A stretch of DNA of 64,000 nt, from NCBI GenBank assembly GCA_947462335.1, contig OX381716.1, positions 8,442,861 to 8,506,860 of the forward strand. The letters run 5' to 3'. Below, in pieces: positions 12,370 through 24,085 of this stretch. The notes beneath the pieces were generated by a model that worked only from the letters and a program-made list of their open reading frames with translations, was not told the origin of the DNA and made no database searches. Each line of letters begins with the position of its first letter. The stretch's first letter is position 1. The position numbers were made by a program, and so were the translations under genes. The DNA is from Harmothoe impar. Its lineage: Eukaryota > Annelida > Polychaeta > Phyllodocida > Polynoidae.

Positions 12370-13260
12370 TCTTCAATATATCAATCTTCATCCAAGTCAA
12401 TTGATTGCTGCCCTTTTCATTATTAATAAAATCAGTTTCCATTATAACAGAAGGAATTCCTTTGTTGTCATTTATAACCTCATCAAGTAAACAAATTTCC
12501 TCACTAACTCTTAAATAAATCCCAAACACCCCTCCAAATGCCACAACCCTGCATAAATATTAAATCCAGTATCTTCTCAAACAAGTGAGGGCTAGCAAAC
12601 AGATGTAATCTGTTTGCGCCCTCACTTGTATATTAACATAATATAATCTTATCTTTTACATTTACATTGCTATTGATGATATATTTATAAGCGACATGAC
12701 ATGCAAATACCCTCTACATCAAGCCTTTGCAAAAGAAAGAGGTCTTAGTGGAAGAATGGCAATGCACCGAATCCATGTAATTACGTTAAGTAATTAATAA
12801 CCTAATAAAACACTTTTTTGTTTAAAGTGACTGTGATCGATGATTAGGCCTCAAAAAAGAATTAGGTCAAAAATGTACCAGATTGTCCCCACGGCTTTAT
12901 ATGTGCCACCTGCTTTATTTAATCGATTGCATTCACTAGACTTTGGCCTGGAATTTGCCTAATTATCAGATTTCGGCTCAATCAACTACTTTTGGAGTTC
13001 ATTCTATGAATCCTCCATATGGAAAAAGCTATATAAAGGACACATCCGACGCTCTAGTGATTCTATTTATTTGAGATTTTCGCAAAAATATCCAATGAAG
13101 ATAATGTCATGAAGATTTTGCTGAAACCAACATAAACACAATTTTATTATGGAAAAGTCACCGCTTCTTGCTGCATTGGTCTGTAGTGTAGGTCTGAACA
13201 ACAAACGAAAACACACAGGCAATGGGATACCTCGGAACCTGCTCAGTGCACAACAACATG
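12370..13260. other. No gene seen
   Basis: AT-rich non-coding DNA. A short imperfect hairpin surrounds 12,583-12,628 (gtgagggctagcaaacagat / atctgtttgcgccctcac). Confidence 0.45.
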
Positions 13261-13261
13261 C

Positions 13262-13690
13262 CAAGGACAAGTTTGCCCTGCAAACAAAATCTCGAGCGGA
13301 ACTTCACACACAGAAAAGTGAGAGTCATTGTCACTAAAACTACCCCCACCTGAGGGTCAGGCTGATTCTCAGGTGAGAGTAGTTTTAGCGACAATGACTC
13401 TCACTTTTCTGAGGGTGCTGTGCCATTCTTGAGTCTTGACCCCAAAGAAATTTTTGAACGTTTTGTGAACGTTTTGTGGCATATTCCTGGGGATTTCTTC
13501 AAGTTCTTCAAACAAGTTCTAACTGGTGTCATTCACCCAAGTCCCGAACATTCAATTCCCGAGTTCATCTTGTGAATAGGACAATTCTTGGAAATATGTC
13601 ATGTCTTTCTTGTGTTATGGTGACTTCTCGAGATATATTGTCCCTAGTCGTGAACGTTCAATTCCAGAGTTCTGTTTAGGGGGCGTGCTT
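13262..13690 (-). repeat. Family C repeat, split by a foldback insertion
   Basis: The reverse-oriented family C copy starts with ccctgcaaacaaaatctcg and runs to the ttccagagttctgtttagg end. It is interrupted at 13,311-13,411 by the foldback listed next. Confidence 0.65.
13311..13411. mobile_element. 101-bp foldback element nested in family C
   Basis: Arms of ~40 bases (cagaaaagtgagagtcattg at the left, its complement ending tctcacttttctg at the right) pair almost perfectly around a ~20-base loop. The inner arms read cacctga / tcaggtg. It interrupts an otherwise continuous family C repeat, so it is a younger insertion. Confidence 0.75.
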
Positions 13691-13944
13691 GAACTACTAA
13701 CAAGATGACTCTGGTTCAGGCAAGGCGATACCTCAGCTCAGGGGTACCTGCCTGGTATATGGTATACCACTAGCCCTACAGGGGGCCCACAGAGGGGGAT
13801 CAGGCTGTCAGGTTGACAAAGGCGAGCCCCTTCAGGGCCGGCTCATGTCAGACGCACAGTCAGCGACAGAGCCCCCGGTGACTGATCGGCTTTGGCCTGT
13901 CCTACATCACTACCAGGGCCTATAGCGATGACTCTGGTCTCTCA

Positions 13945-14175
13945 GGAGGCTCTTTCAGAAAAATTGATGTGGTCGTAGGGAAATGGTGACGTGACGATTC
14001 CTGTTTTACAACCAATAGTAAAATCTATTTCACAAGATTTCCTCTACAAATGTATAGAAAATTCATGTAAATAGCACATTCTACCAGCTACAAATACCCT
14101 TGTCACTTGCAAATATTGCAATATTGACGAAAATCGCATTATGACGGCTGACGAGTCCATTCTGAAAGAGCCTCC
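13945..14175 (+). mobile_element. MITE, family B (well preserved)
   Basis: Near-perfect inverted ends GGAGGCTCTTTCAGAA / TTCTGAAAGAGCCTCC. It is flanked by a ~25-bp direct repeat, gggcctatagcgatgactct on the left and gggcctatggtgatgattct on the right, longer than a usual target-site duplication and possibly a pre-existing local repeat. Confidence 0.8.
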
Positions 14176-15148
14176 AGGGCCTATGGTGATGATTCTGGTC
14201 ACTTCATATGGGCAGCCATGGAAGTTCTAGCCAGGGAATTTGTCGGGAGAACTAGGCAGTGACCATACACCCACACACCATGGCTTCTGGGGAACAAGCT
14301 GCAATAGGAGAGCAGAACCAAGGTCTCGTGAGACTGCTGGTGTCAGTTTAAACAAAGTGGTCGCGGGAATAAGTCTACTCCAGGTAAAGCCCTATAGGCA
14401 CCATCTAGCCTCTCCCCACCCACCCACTTATATAGTTAACCTATAGGGTAGGTTTATCATGAGTAGGAAGCATGTATTAAAATGAACAGTGATATGTCTT
14501 ACATGTACAGTAAGACTTGTATCTGTGATTCATTAGATTTAAAGGCACTTAAACTTAACCATTTTTCATAAATATTCAGACTAGAGTGCTTTTTGATGCA
14601 CAAATTCAGTGTCCTACTCAAGGTCAATTTACTCTATGGGCAGAATAGTGCTTTGATGTGCCACTACCTAGTACTCGCTACTATAGCCACAATCTACCCA
14701 GCTACCCCGCCTACCCCTATACAGGGTGAACCCATAAGGAAAGCATGACCAGGTGACAGCTATCCAGGATTCCCTCGTTTGCATGGAACACAGAGCCTTA
14801 TTGTTATTTAGTATGTACACTCACGGACGTTTTGTCACACCATAGTGTTAAACTGATAAATTAAAGCTTATTTGTGATCTTCATTACAAACTAGTGGATT
14901 AAGCTAATGGTTTAAGCTAGCAGATAGATATCCCTTCTAGAGGCATGTGGATGTACCGGGTTGACTCTGTGTTGCATGTGAGAGAAAAGAGAAATTAAAA
15001 TCTCCCTCCTCCTACCCAGGTTCGGTCTGTATGGGCCCTGTGGACCTGCTGACCAGCCTTCGGCTGTGTTGGTTTTAAAACTATATCATCATCATATCAT
15101 CCCTCCTCCTCCTCTCCCTTTCACTACTAGATGCTAGTAGCTGCAAGT
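14176..15148. other. No convincing gene
   Basis: A short frame around 14,240-14,381 ends at a donor-like CCAG|GTAAAG, and an ATG in good context lies at 14,280. Neither has a convincing acceptor or partner. Otherwise non-coding. Confidence 0.35.
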
Positions 15149-15903
15149 GGCTGTGTCTCACGACCTTGGGCCAATGTTTTTGTCTCTGACCGGGTGCCGT
15201 CTCTGACCGGGTGCCGTCTCTGACCGGGTGCCGTCTCTGACCAGTTGTCAGAAAACAGGTGTTTTAAAAAGAATTATACTCATAATTATATAAGGATTTG
15301 GAAAAACGTTATGGCGGTTGTTACATAATCATAACTACCGTAAAACCTCGCTTATAAGTCGACCTCACTTATAGGTCGAATTGGAATTTTGAGGGAAAAA
15401 ATGAACTTATAGGAAAAAGCTTTCACTTTTTGGAAAACCTCACTTATAGGTCGAATTGGAGTTTGAGATTTTTTGAGGGGGCCACACCCCAACCCAGACC
15501 CCCCATGACCACCCTTTTCCTATAGCCAAAGTGAGTAATAGTCATGACATTCTGTCCTAAAGACGACTCCCAACATGTGGTGTGATGAAATAAGTCTTAC
15601 ATGAAAAAACAATGCCCTAAAAAGTGTGTTCCTTACAGCATTAAAATTAACCTATTTTGGGTGCCTAAATAATTTTACTTTTTTTTCAAAACCTCGCTTA
15701 TAGGTCGAATAGGACTTGAGAGGTGAAAATTCGACCTATAGCAAAAATAAATTCCAAATAAAAATCGACCTATAAGCGAGGTTTTACGGTATAATTATAA
15801 TTAGCCTCCTGCTGTTGGTATTTTGACCTTATCAAGCAAAGCCGGTCAGAGACGGCACCTGGTCAGAGACAAAAACATTGGCTCAAGGCCGTGAGACACA
15901 GCC
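15149..15903. mobile_element. TIR element, family E (GGCTGTGTCTCACGA), containing a nested MITE
   Basis: The left end ggctgtgtctcacgaccttg and the right end caaggccgtgagacacagcc are inverted. Inside each arm lie tandem 17-bp repeats of the tctctgaccgggtgccg type in mirror orientation. The centre is interrupted by the family D MITE at 15,338-15,789. A second, uninterrupted copy is at 16,787-17,154. Confidence 0.8.
15338..15789. mobile_element. Tc1/mariner-pogo-like MITE, family D
   Basis: Inverted ends CCGTAAAACCTCGCTTATA / TATAAGCGAGGTTTTACGG are flanked by TA on both sides (15,336-15,337; 15,790-15,791). The TA duplication and end sequence suit a pogo/mariner-derived MITE. It holds internal copies of the 'cttataggtcgaattgga' phrase. 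It inserted into family E, so it is younger than its host element. Confidence 0.85.
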
Positions 15904-15944
15904 TTGTATGAGCGTCCAGCACCCCCCCCCCCCCTCAGAACATC

Positions 15945-16088
15945 CAGAAGTATTTCACCCATTATACTCCAGGAAATGGCACAGAATATGACACAAGAAA
16001 ATTTCCAAAAACATTCAAAAGCATTCTAATTCTTGAGTTTTGACACCAGAATAGCACGAGTTCCGCTTGAGATTTTGTTTGCAGGGTC
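15945..16088 (+). repeat. Family C repeat, right half only
   Basis: Matches the right half of the family, from the tactccaggaaatggcacag phrase to gagattttgtttgcaggg. Confidence 0.65.
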
Positions 16089-16127
16089 CCTGTACGACCA
16101 CAAATGTTTATGATGTCAGATAGTCAG

Positions 16128-16355
16128 TTCTGGGTGATTTGTCAGGACATGTAACAAACTCGTCGGCAAATTTTGATGTGACAACGCCTGTTTCATTATG
16201 TAGGGGGGAATTTCAAGAAAAATTCCCTTTGAAACCATAATGAAATGTATGTAAATACCACATATTGCCCATTACAAATACAAAAGTGGGAAAATTGCCC
16301 TATTGAAAAACATCTAATCATGACGGCTGGGGAATAGGTTCTGCAAGAGCACCCT
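16128..16355 (+). mobile_element. MITE, family B (decayed)
   Basis: Shares the family's internal phrases (gtgacaacgcctgttt, accacatattgcc, catgacggctg). Its ends are degraded to ttctgcaagagcaccc on the right. Confidence 0.55.
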
Positions 16356-16499
16356 GATACACTAAGCTTAGTCTTTCTTTTTCTACAGGAATAACAGGCC
16401 AAGTCTTTTTGACTTAGGCATTAGTAATATCTTTTTTTGCCTCAACCCAAAAGGTCAGAATGAAGGATGTTTGTGGCACTGGTATGTTTGTCCTGGCTG

Positions 16500-16782
16500 C
16501 ATTCTTGTACCATGGTTATCAAGGATATTGAGTGCAACGTGTGCTGTCCTTATCCCTTCTAGAACGGCATAATGCCTAAATGAATCATTCACTTGGTCGT
16601 CATGATACATGAATGCAGCAAATAGCTCACCAGTGCTGCATTCAAGCATCATGTCGACCCTAATGGAATGAGATATACCAGAAGGGTTGGCATATTGCAG
16701 CATTGCTGAGTTACTTGTGGGGATACATTGGTGTATCATGAAGACAAATGTCATCTCTTAGCAACATGTCATCCCTAAAGAG
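16500..16782 (-). mobile_element. piggyBac-like MITE, family A
   Basis: Carries the family's core (ggtcgtcatgatacatgaatgcagc) and ends at catccctaaagag next to TTAA at 16,783-16,786. That TTAA is also the left target sequence of the adjoining family E element. Confidence 0.65.
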
Positions 16783-16786
16783 TTAA

Positions 16787-17154
16787 GGCTGTGTCTCACG
16801 AACTTGTGCCAATGTGTTTGTCTACGACTGGGTGCCGTCTACCGGGTGCCGTCTATGACCGGGTGCCATCTATGACCGGGTGCCGTCTATGACCGGGTGC
16901 CGTCTATGACCGGGTGCCGTCTATGACTGGCTATCTAAAAAAGTTGTTTGGAGGGAAAAAAAAAATTTTAATTTTTTTTTTTTACAATATATATTTTTTT
17001 AAATTGTAAAAAAATTTAAAAGATTTTTTTTTTCCTCCAAACAACATTTTTAGATAGCCGGTCATAGATGGCACCCGGTCATAGACGGCACCCAGTCATA
17101 GACGGCACCCGGTCATAGACAAATACATTGGCCCAGTGTTGGTGAGACACAGCC
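16787..17154. mobile_element. Palindromic TIR element, family E, with TTAA target
   Basis: Exactly bounded by TTAA at 16,783-16,786 and 17,155-17,158. The ends GGCTGTGTCTCACGA / GTGAGACACAGCC are inverted. The left arm carries about five tandem 17-18-bp units (ctatgaccgggtgccgt) and the right arm carries their complements, so the whole 368 bp can fold back on itself around an A/T-only centre. The TTAA target suggests piggyBac-type mobilisation. Confidence 0.85.
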
Positions 17155-17823
17155 TTAAGGTGTTAATAAGGGCAGCGGATGCTGTACACACTTTCATTAG
17201 GTGGTTCCTAGAAGGAGACCATAATATCATGACATCTACCGGCGGCAGGAGGAACTAATGAGGGTTCCTGAGCATGGAGTGGGGCTACAAGTGTGTGTGT
17301 GTGTATGTGGGGTAAGTTGGAGGATGACATATATAATTAACATGGCAGATTTAGGGCATAGACATATTGGGGCAGAACATTCCCAATGGTCATATTGGAT
17401 TTGGCATAGGACTATGGGCAATATCTTTACCGCCACCTCACACACTACAGAACAATGGCTTCTGATGAGACTGATAAGGTAGCAGAATTTCAGTTTCTAC
17501 ACACAGTGAAAGGTTGATCATCATTTTTGTAGGTGTACAGTAGATTCTACTGCATGTTCATGTTTTTTATAGGTTAACAGTATAATCTATTGTAAATCTA
17601 CAGTAGATTCTATTGTACACCTACAGTAGATTCTACCAAGTAGCTACACTATCTATTAACAATGTAGGCATGTGAGGGTTGGGATAGGACAGTGTTGGAG
17701 GCACAGTGGGATAGGACAGTGATAGGCAAAGTGGCAATAGGATCTTGAATAAGTGCTTGTCTTGGGTATAATGGCCCCTCCAAATTGAAGAGTGCCCCGG
17801 CACTAAATCACGCTGTTTGGTAT

Positions 17824-17960
17824 GTTTAAGTTCAAGTTCAAGTTCAAGTATCTTTTATTGTTTTCCAATCATTAATGTTTTTCTGGTACAATATTGGGTC
17901 GGCGGCCCTCGTTGATAAAGTATGATGAGAATCTTCACATTTACATTGTTTTAACTGCAC
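17824..17960 (-). mobile_element. Probable 3' end of a non-LTR retrotransposon
   Basis: On the minus strand the sequence runs through AATAAAAG into a short tandem tail (acttga repeated about four times). CR1/L2-type non-LTR elements end in short tandem repeats just after a polyadenylation-like signal. Only the 3' tip is visible; no reverse transcriptase is present. Confidence 0.4.
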
Positions 17961-18860
17961 TTGGTGCTCAAATAATGATAATGATAGTGATATCCACATG
18001 ACTTTACACACTTAAAGCAACATAGATCAACTGATGTTTGCCCATTACAATTTTTGGGTTTTGGTTCTGTGAAGAAAATAATAAATACGCTTATTCTGTA
18101 CGTCTTGCTTTCTTGTTCTTTAGCATAGATCACCTTATGTGTGCACATCTAATACCGTATAGCCTGCTTATAAGCCGTAGTTGCTTCTACGACGTCAGTT
18201 TAATATGTTATGACATTTGAAATGATGAATCTATGTCTAAGCAGGGAGTGGATGAGACACAAATGTATATTCCGTCTGAGGGGTGGGATAGGACAGTGTG
18301 TGGGAGATGAGGGATGGACACCAAGGGAGCCCTGACACTATGACAACCCATCCCCTTCTGTGCAGCCAGAATTACAGACCGCCTTTGAAGTTCTCCTTTC
18401 AATCAGAATCATATACTGGGTCTCTGTAGGCTTCATGTGGGGCACTGTCTTATTCCATTACTGCAATGTCTGTCTTTGTCGCAGAGGCAGGCCTCTATAG
18501 GCCCATGCATCAAGAAGGTTCTATCTACATTGATTAATCAAAATCCTCATAGCATTGACTGTAAAAGCTATATTTTCAAATTTTTCACAGCAGCAAATTC
18601 ACAAGAGAATTATATTTTCCATATAGCATTTAATAGAATGCAGAATTTACTTCCGATATCTGCGCATGGGTGATTTGGTTTTACAAAAACAAGTCCTCCC
18701 CCTTATCGTCTATATAATATCTATTTGTACAAATTAGGCCTGCTTCTCAATTCAGATTAGTTAATTTGTTCAAAAGGAAGACGATAAAACGTTAATCCAC
18801 CCAAAATAATTTGATGATAATGAAAATAATTCCCTTACGAATTTTGTCACCTACCAAAAA

Positions 18861-18945
18861 CGTTGCACCTCATCTGGGAATCGAACCCGGGCCCGGCACA
18901 AGGGAGGCGAGGACGCTAACCACTTGACCATCTCGAACAGGCTAG
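18861..18945 (-). repeat. tRNA-derived sequence (SINE head or tRNA pseudogene)
   Basis: The minus strand reads a tRNA-like A box (atggtcaagtggttagcg) and a perfect B box (GGTTCGATTCC, complement at 18,877-18,887), about 40 bases apart. The acceptor stem does not pair well, so a working tRNA is unlikely. The Gly-like anticodon region and intact internal promoter suggest a tRNA-derived SINE head. Confidence 0.65.
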
Positions 18946-19664
18946 AGGGAATGGACTCGGTTGGCGGAGTGATCCTTATGCTGAACCGGAAGTGAAGATT
19001 TCCCGAAACTAGGGGGTTTGAGGAAATACGGGGACTGGTTATTCACCTTTTGCGAAATACGAGGCTCAGTGCTATACTCTACCCAGCTTGATATTTCGTC
19101 AAACCATAAAATAATGAACTGTATCAACAACCTTTCTCACAATTCCCCCTTTCTTGCTGTATTGGTCTATAGGCAGGGCTGTTTACTCCCCGGGATGTAG
19201 ATGCCGGTTGGATGGGGAAATCAGAAACTGTATGATGTAGCAACCTAGCTCACATATATGAAGGGACAAAGCCTTACATACCTATGTTCCATATCTCATA
19301 TTGTACCATTATATTGGCTACACTGCATACAAGATCTAGGGAGGGGCTCTCTAGAGACATTTTTGCGTCATGACTTCTGATCCCTATAAAACAAGTAGGA
19401 AGTCAGAGGAAATTTGGACAGCTTTCCTTGAGATATTTTCTCATGTTATATATATTTTCTCATGTCATATCATTTGTAAATTCTCATTGGCTGAGTCCTA
19501 GCATAATGCTGTAAATACCTGAAGGGTAGCATAGTTCAGATAAATCAATCTCTCTCAACTAGAAATGCTATAATGTTAACCATGGACTTTATTGACACTT
19601 ATTTTGATTGAGAGTGCTGAGCATCTTATCCGTAACGTCTACATCACTCTTCTTCTCATTACAG

Positions 19665-19730
19665 TGGGGCCCTTAAGCTGAATGCAGTGGACGGATTCCT
19701 GAATACACCCGCACAGCCTGCATCTATGGG
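19665..19730 (+). CDS. Likely host coding exon (66 nt, product unknown)
   Basis: A strong acceptor (cactcttcttctcattacag) ends at 19,664 and a strong donor (ATGGG|GTGAGT) starts at 19,731. Of the three frames only one is open. It encodes about 21 residues beginning GALKLNAVDGF after one split-codon base. The exon is phase 2-2, so it could be skipped without breaking the frame. No domain is recognisable in so short a piece. The phase is compatible with the candidate exon at 26,039. Host-gene identity is unknown. Confidence 0.6.
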
Positions 19731-19777
19731 GTGAGTGTCCTCTCCCGACATTGTCAAAAATAATGTATGTTATGTCT

Positions 19778-19995
19778 GGAGGCTCTTTCAGTCGTCAGTC
19801 GTCATAATTAGATTTTCGTCAATATTGCAATATTTATAATTGAGGTGGTTATTTGTAGCTGGCAAAATGTACTATGTTAATTTATTTTCTATAGATTTCT
19901 ACAGGGAATCTTGTGAAAGAAATTTTACTAGTGGTTATGAAAAAGGAATTGTCACGTCACCAGTTCCCCACGACCACGTCAGTTGTTCTGACTCC
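19778..19995 (-). mobile_element. MITE, family B
   Basis: Left end ggaggctctttcag and right end gttctgactcc, with the internal phrases cacgtcaccagttccc and cgaccacgtcagttgttctg in reverse orientation relative to the 13.9-kb copy. Confidence 0.7.
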
Positions 19996-20028
19996 AGGCA
20001 TGTGTATATGGGCCAAAGCTTTTCCTAA

Positions 20029-20272
20029 CCCTTTAGGGACAACATGTCGCTAAATGATGACATATGTCATCGTGATACACCAATGCAGCCCCAGCGAGTA
20101 ACCCACCGTGGCTGCATTGGTTTATCATGCAGACCTTTTGTGAGTGTCTCAATCCCATAGGGTTGGCAAGATGATTGAATGCAGGATTGGCCAGCTACTC
20201 GCCAGAGCTGCATTCATGCATCATGACGACCAACGACATCATGCATTAGGGCATCATGCCGTCCTTAAAGGG
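20029..20272 (+). mobile_element. piggyBac-like MITE, family A (complete)
   Basis: Starts CCCTTTAGGGAC after CTAA and ends CCGTCCTTAAAGGG before TTAA (20,273-20,276). The core reads tgcattcatgcatcatgacg. Confidence 0.85.
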
Positions 20273-20847
20273 TTAATGGCTTAGTTGAAGCTGATTTCAC
20301 ATCATACAAATAATCAGACTCACTGTACAGACAAAAAGGTGATAATCAGTTGGACTCACATACCAAAGTCATGCATGTGCCACCAAAACCACCTAATCTC
20401 AGAAAGTCAGCCTGGCTTTGACTGTGAAAAGGGTCAATCATTGCTTGACTTTCATGCCAATGTGAGTCCAGCATTGTCCAGCTTTCACTGCAAACAGGAT
20501 CCAACAATGTCAGACCCATTGTCATGAAAGTCAGGCAATGCTGGACTCTCTATGGCTGACCCTAGTCACAAAAAAGCTCAGGCATTATACATACTTCATT
20601 GAGATAATTCTATAAAAATAAACTGATTGAGAATGGCTCATAACTAGTTCTCGCCATCATGTCTTATAATTAGCAGACACTAGAGATACTTGTTATTGAA
20701 GAATTATAGCTAAAAAAGTCTTGAAATATTGACTGTAAGTTTTTCATTAAGATGCCAAAAACGGCATTCATTAGTCGTTGAATCTTGGAGTGCTTGAGTT
20801 CAAAGTCGGACTACCACTGAGAGAGGCTCACATACCTTCCATCATTA

Positions 20848-21143
20848 GGGAGTGGTCATTTTTTAACAATGGGGTGGCGCGGGGGGGGGGGGTTGGTGGA
20901 TTTTCACGCTAGCGGGTCAAAATTTCTTTGTTCCCCCTATGGGAGGGGTCGAAATTTTGTTGGTCCCCCCCATCAGGCAAGTTGAAATTGAGCACGGCCG
21001 ACCTCTATGAGCCATAGTAATGCGCGGGCTTTTTCGCTAAAAGGGGTGCAATTTTTTTGGTCCTCTCACGAGGGGTCCACATTTTTTTGGTCCCCCCCCA
21101 AATCCGCCACCCACACTGCTATTAGAAAATGACCACTCCCTTA
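20848..21143. mobile_element. MITE, family F (GGGAGTGGTCATTTT ends)
   Basis: Inverted ends gggagtggtcatttttta / gaaaatgaccactccc enclose G/C-rich tracts with repeated (tttttggtccccc) phrases and a G run at 20,880-20,892. A partial copy lies at 53,155-53,315. Confidence 0.75.
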
Positions 21144-21315
21144 CTCAGAGAAGTCCCTTATGTCGCGTGAGAACCAACATTGTCATTATGGACCGGTTCA
21201 CAAACAAACAGACATGACTCGTTGAAAAAGTGGAAAGTTTCTTTTAGGCCTAACTAAAACAGCTGAGTGTGCTCTTGGGGTAAGCCAAACCACTTACGCT
21301 CATTTTAGCCATTAA

Positions 21316-21590
21316 CCCTTTAAGGAAGGATGTCGGTAAAAGTTGACATTCGTCTTCATGACACACCAATGCAGCCCTGGCGAGTGCTACATTGGTGCAT
21401 CATGCCGACCCAATGGGAGTGTCTCAACCCGCAGGAGTGGCATGATGCTTGAATGCAGCCCTGGTGAGTTACTCGCCAGGGCTGTATTCATGCATGTCGT
21501 GTTTCAATGCATTATGACTTTCGTCCTCATGATGTATGAATGCAGCCCTGGTGAGGAAATCGAAACAGATACATTTATATCATCCCTGTA
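21316..21590 (+). mobile_element. piggyBac-like MITE, family A (right end lost)
   Basis: Has TTAA followed by CCCTTTAAGGAAGG on the left and two tandem core segments (gcagccctggtgagttactc). The canonical right end is not found. Confidence 0.7.
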
Positions 21591-21599
21591 GGGTCGGTT

Positions 21600-22740
21600 T
21601 GGTACTGGAATGCAGAGTTACTCACATAGGTTGATTTTATGCATAATGAAACCCAAGGGCAGAATAAAAACAACAATCTGATCTCTGAGAATGTCAGTGT
21701 GTTGCAGGAACACACCCATATTTGGAAAATACCTTTGAGATCAACACACATTTGACAAAGGGTGTGTAGTATGTGGTGTGTTACACCAAAATGAGTGTTA
21801 AAAGTGGCTGCGGAAAAGCGTGTTGATAAGTGTGTAAACGTAACACACTGTCCTTAGAGTGTGCAACGGCTTAAGGATAAAAAACTATTGTTTTTAGTCT
21901 GCCTCAATCTGTGCTTGTAGTGGCTATAGTGGGACATGGCTTGTTTTTCTCATCTCCGAAAGTAGGAAAACATGATAAAATCATCAGTATTTGAATACTC
22001 AGAGAGAGAGATGTTCAAAACATGGAATGCAACAGAGGTAATGTCAACACTATAAGTGCAGAATGATGCTTTAATGCAGGTATCTCTAATTGCGAAATAA
22101 ATGAGCCATTTTATGGCAAAAATGGTTGTCTATATGTGACATGTACTAGGAAAAGGTTCCCTGCACTCTCTGCTTTGGGTACACAATCAGAACACTAACT
22201 GCCTACAGACTAAAAGTAAAGGTGTCTAAGCACCTTTAACAAATCAATATTGAATCAAAAAACAAAAATCTCAACATTTCTCAACGTCTCAACATTTCTG
22301 GTACTGTGTACATATTTGTTACCAGAACAAAGGTTTCTCTTATTGCAGTATTCATTTCTCTAAATCAATTCTATATTTATTCATAAGGATGGTGATAACA
22401 TCATTGTATTGAATGGTTTTCAAGAACAGTTTTTTATTTATGCAAACCTATTTGTTTTCTGCAGTCCTGTTTTTAAATTCAGTAACAAATAAAGTCAAGT
22501 GAATATGCTAATGGCGTTCCTGGAAAGGTAGTGCCCCCCGTCCCCTTCCCACCTGCCTTGACCTTGACTTCCCAACCCTCCCCAACTATCCAAAGAAACA
22601 CTTGACATTGTCAAACTAACATTAGCCACTTGGCGTTGCAAGAAAAGTAGTTCTCCCTGTGAGACTTAAACTCATCAACTCCTCCATTATCCACGGAAAT
22701 GCTTGACATTGTCATTCTTGGAACAACCAACTCTATTACC
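21600..22740. other. No gene seen
   Basis: AT-rich non-coding DNA. The phrase around 22,455-22,500 ends with an AATAAA-like signal but has no associated gene. Confidence 0.4.
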
Positions 22741-22746
22741 AGGCCA

Positions 22747-22977
22747 GGAGGCATTTTCAGAAGAGACTCTTCAGTCACCATATTGCGATTTTGGTCAATA
22801 TTTCAATATTTGCAATTGACGAGGGTATTTGTAGCTGGCAAAATGTGGTATTTACATTAGTTTTCTATAGATTTGTATAGGACATCTTGTAAAAAAAAAT
22901 TTACTAGTAGTATTCAGACAGGTTTCGTCACGTCACCAGTTCCCTACGACCACGTCAGTTGTTCTCAATGAGCCTCC
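22747..22977 (-). mobile_element. MITE, family B
   Basis: Ends ggaggcattttcag / aatgagcctcc. The internal phrase gtagctggcaaaatgtggta matches the other copies. Confidence 0.7.
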
Positions 22978-23849
22978 TGAGCTTACAATCATGCAGATGT
23001 CTCTGGTTGAAAAACTAGAGCGTGTACCTTTTTAGCCAGACTTAGCCTCAGGTGCAAGAATCCATTCCCCGTATTTGTTGTTCATTTCCCAGCACTACTT
23101 AGCGTGTCTGTCGAGTACCGTGGCTGTTTTTAGACATCTTCAATTTGTGAAAAGAGTACCCCACATAATGGAACATCACTAGTTTGTTTCTCAAGTAAGT
23201 TGCTAGCTAAGGACCTTCAGAGAGGTTCATGCCATAGAATATGAATATGGCGTATGAGGCCCATTTTCCATCAGACTAACTCTTATCGACTTATACGCCC
23301 ACAACAAAGAGTTTATATTCCTCTATTGCTGTTGAATATAGATAATTGAAGCAAGAAAAGGTGCCTTTTAAGAAAAGCTGTTGATAGGGATTTGAGGTGT
23401 AGAATAAGAGTGATTTATAGAATAATTTTCTACCGCCTCGCTGTAGATACATCTGAAGCAACTGTGGTTATTGGCGTATTGATAAAAAGATCAATGCAGC
23501 GACAGAAGGTAACATTTAGGAAAGTTAGGTAATGAGGTTTTTGAAGCATAAATATGAGTCAAAAGTTTTGATAATCACATACTATATGAAATGAAACTAG
23601 GAAATATTATCCAGGCTAATCTGTTTGTAAATTCTAGACAACTCCAGATTTAATTAGAACTTGCAGAAGGCTTCAGAAACCTGACCAGCCTTAGGGCCTG
23701 GGAGACTGGCTGATACTTTTATATTACAAGTCATTCATTTCGTGTGAAATCCAACATCGTCATTATGCACCAGTACGCAAACCAGCACCGGTTGAAAAAC
23801 AAGAACATGTCCCTTTTTAGTCAGACTAGAACGCTTGGCAGTAACCACT

Positions 23850-24085
23850 TACATGCACCTTAACCTCTTAACCACTACATATTGTTTCAATACATTGTGT
23901 CCTCTGTTGTCACAGTGTATGAATTCAGCTCTGCTGGGTCATTGGCCACAGCTGCATTCATATCAGCTATGTGGGGTCTACATGGTACTTGAATCCGGTC
24001 CTGGCGAGCAATTCACCAGGGCTGCTTTTCCACATCACAACAACCAAGGCTTTAACACAATAAAGCAGCCCCTAAAGGATGAATA
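23850..24085 (+). mobile_element. Family A MITE relic
   Basis: Degenerate family A core phrases (gaattcagctctgctgggtc, gcgagcaattcaccagggct) end at ccctaaaggatgaa. Termini are decayed. Confidence 0.4.

Larger units (their letters stand above)
17650..19300 (+). repeat. Long dispersed repeat, left member of an inverted pair
   Basis: Collinear, inverted similarity to 35,720-37,130. Matching landmarks are ggataggacagtgttggagg (17,678), the aagtgcttg / agagtgccccggcactaaat region (17,750-17,815), ttaatatgttatgac (18,199), gcagccagaattacagaccg (18,362), tactgggtctctgtaggctt (18,413), and ttgctgtattggtctatagg (19,153). The two members differ by later insertions. No coding region is recognised. Confidence 0.7.

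Noticed and set aside
15160..15245. Short regularly repeated units considered as a CRISPR array
   Set aside because: The 17-bp units are contiguous without spacers, are mirrored in the other arm of a transposon, and the DNA is eukaryotic.
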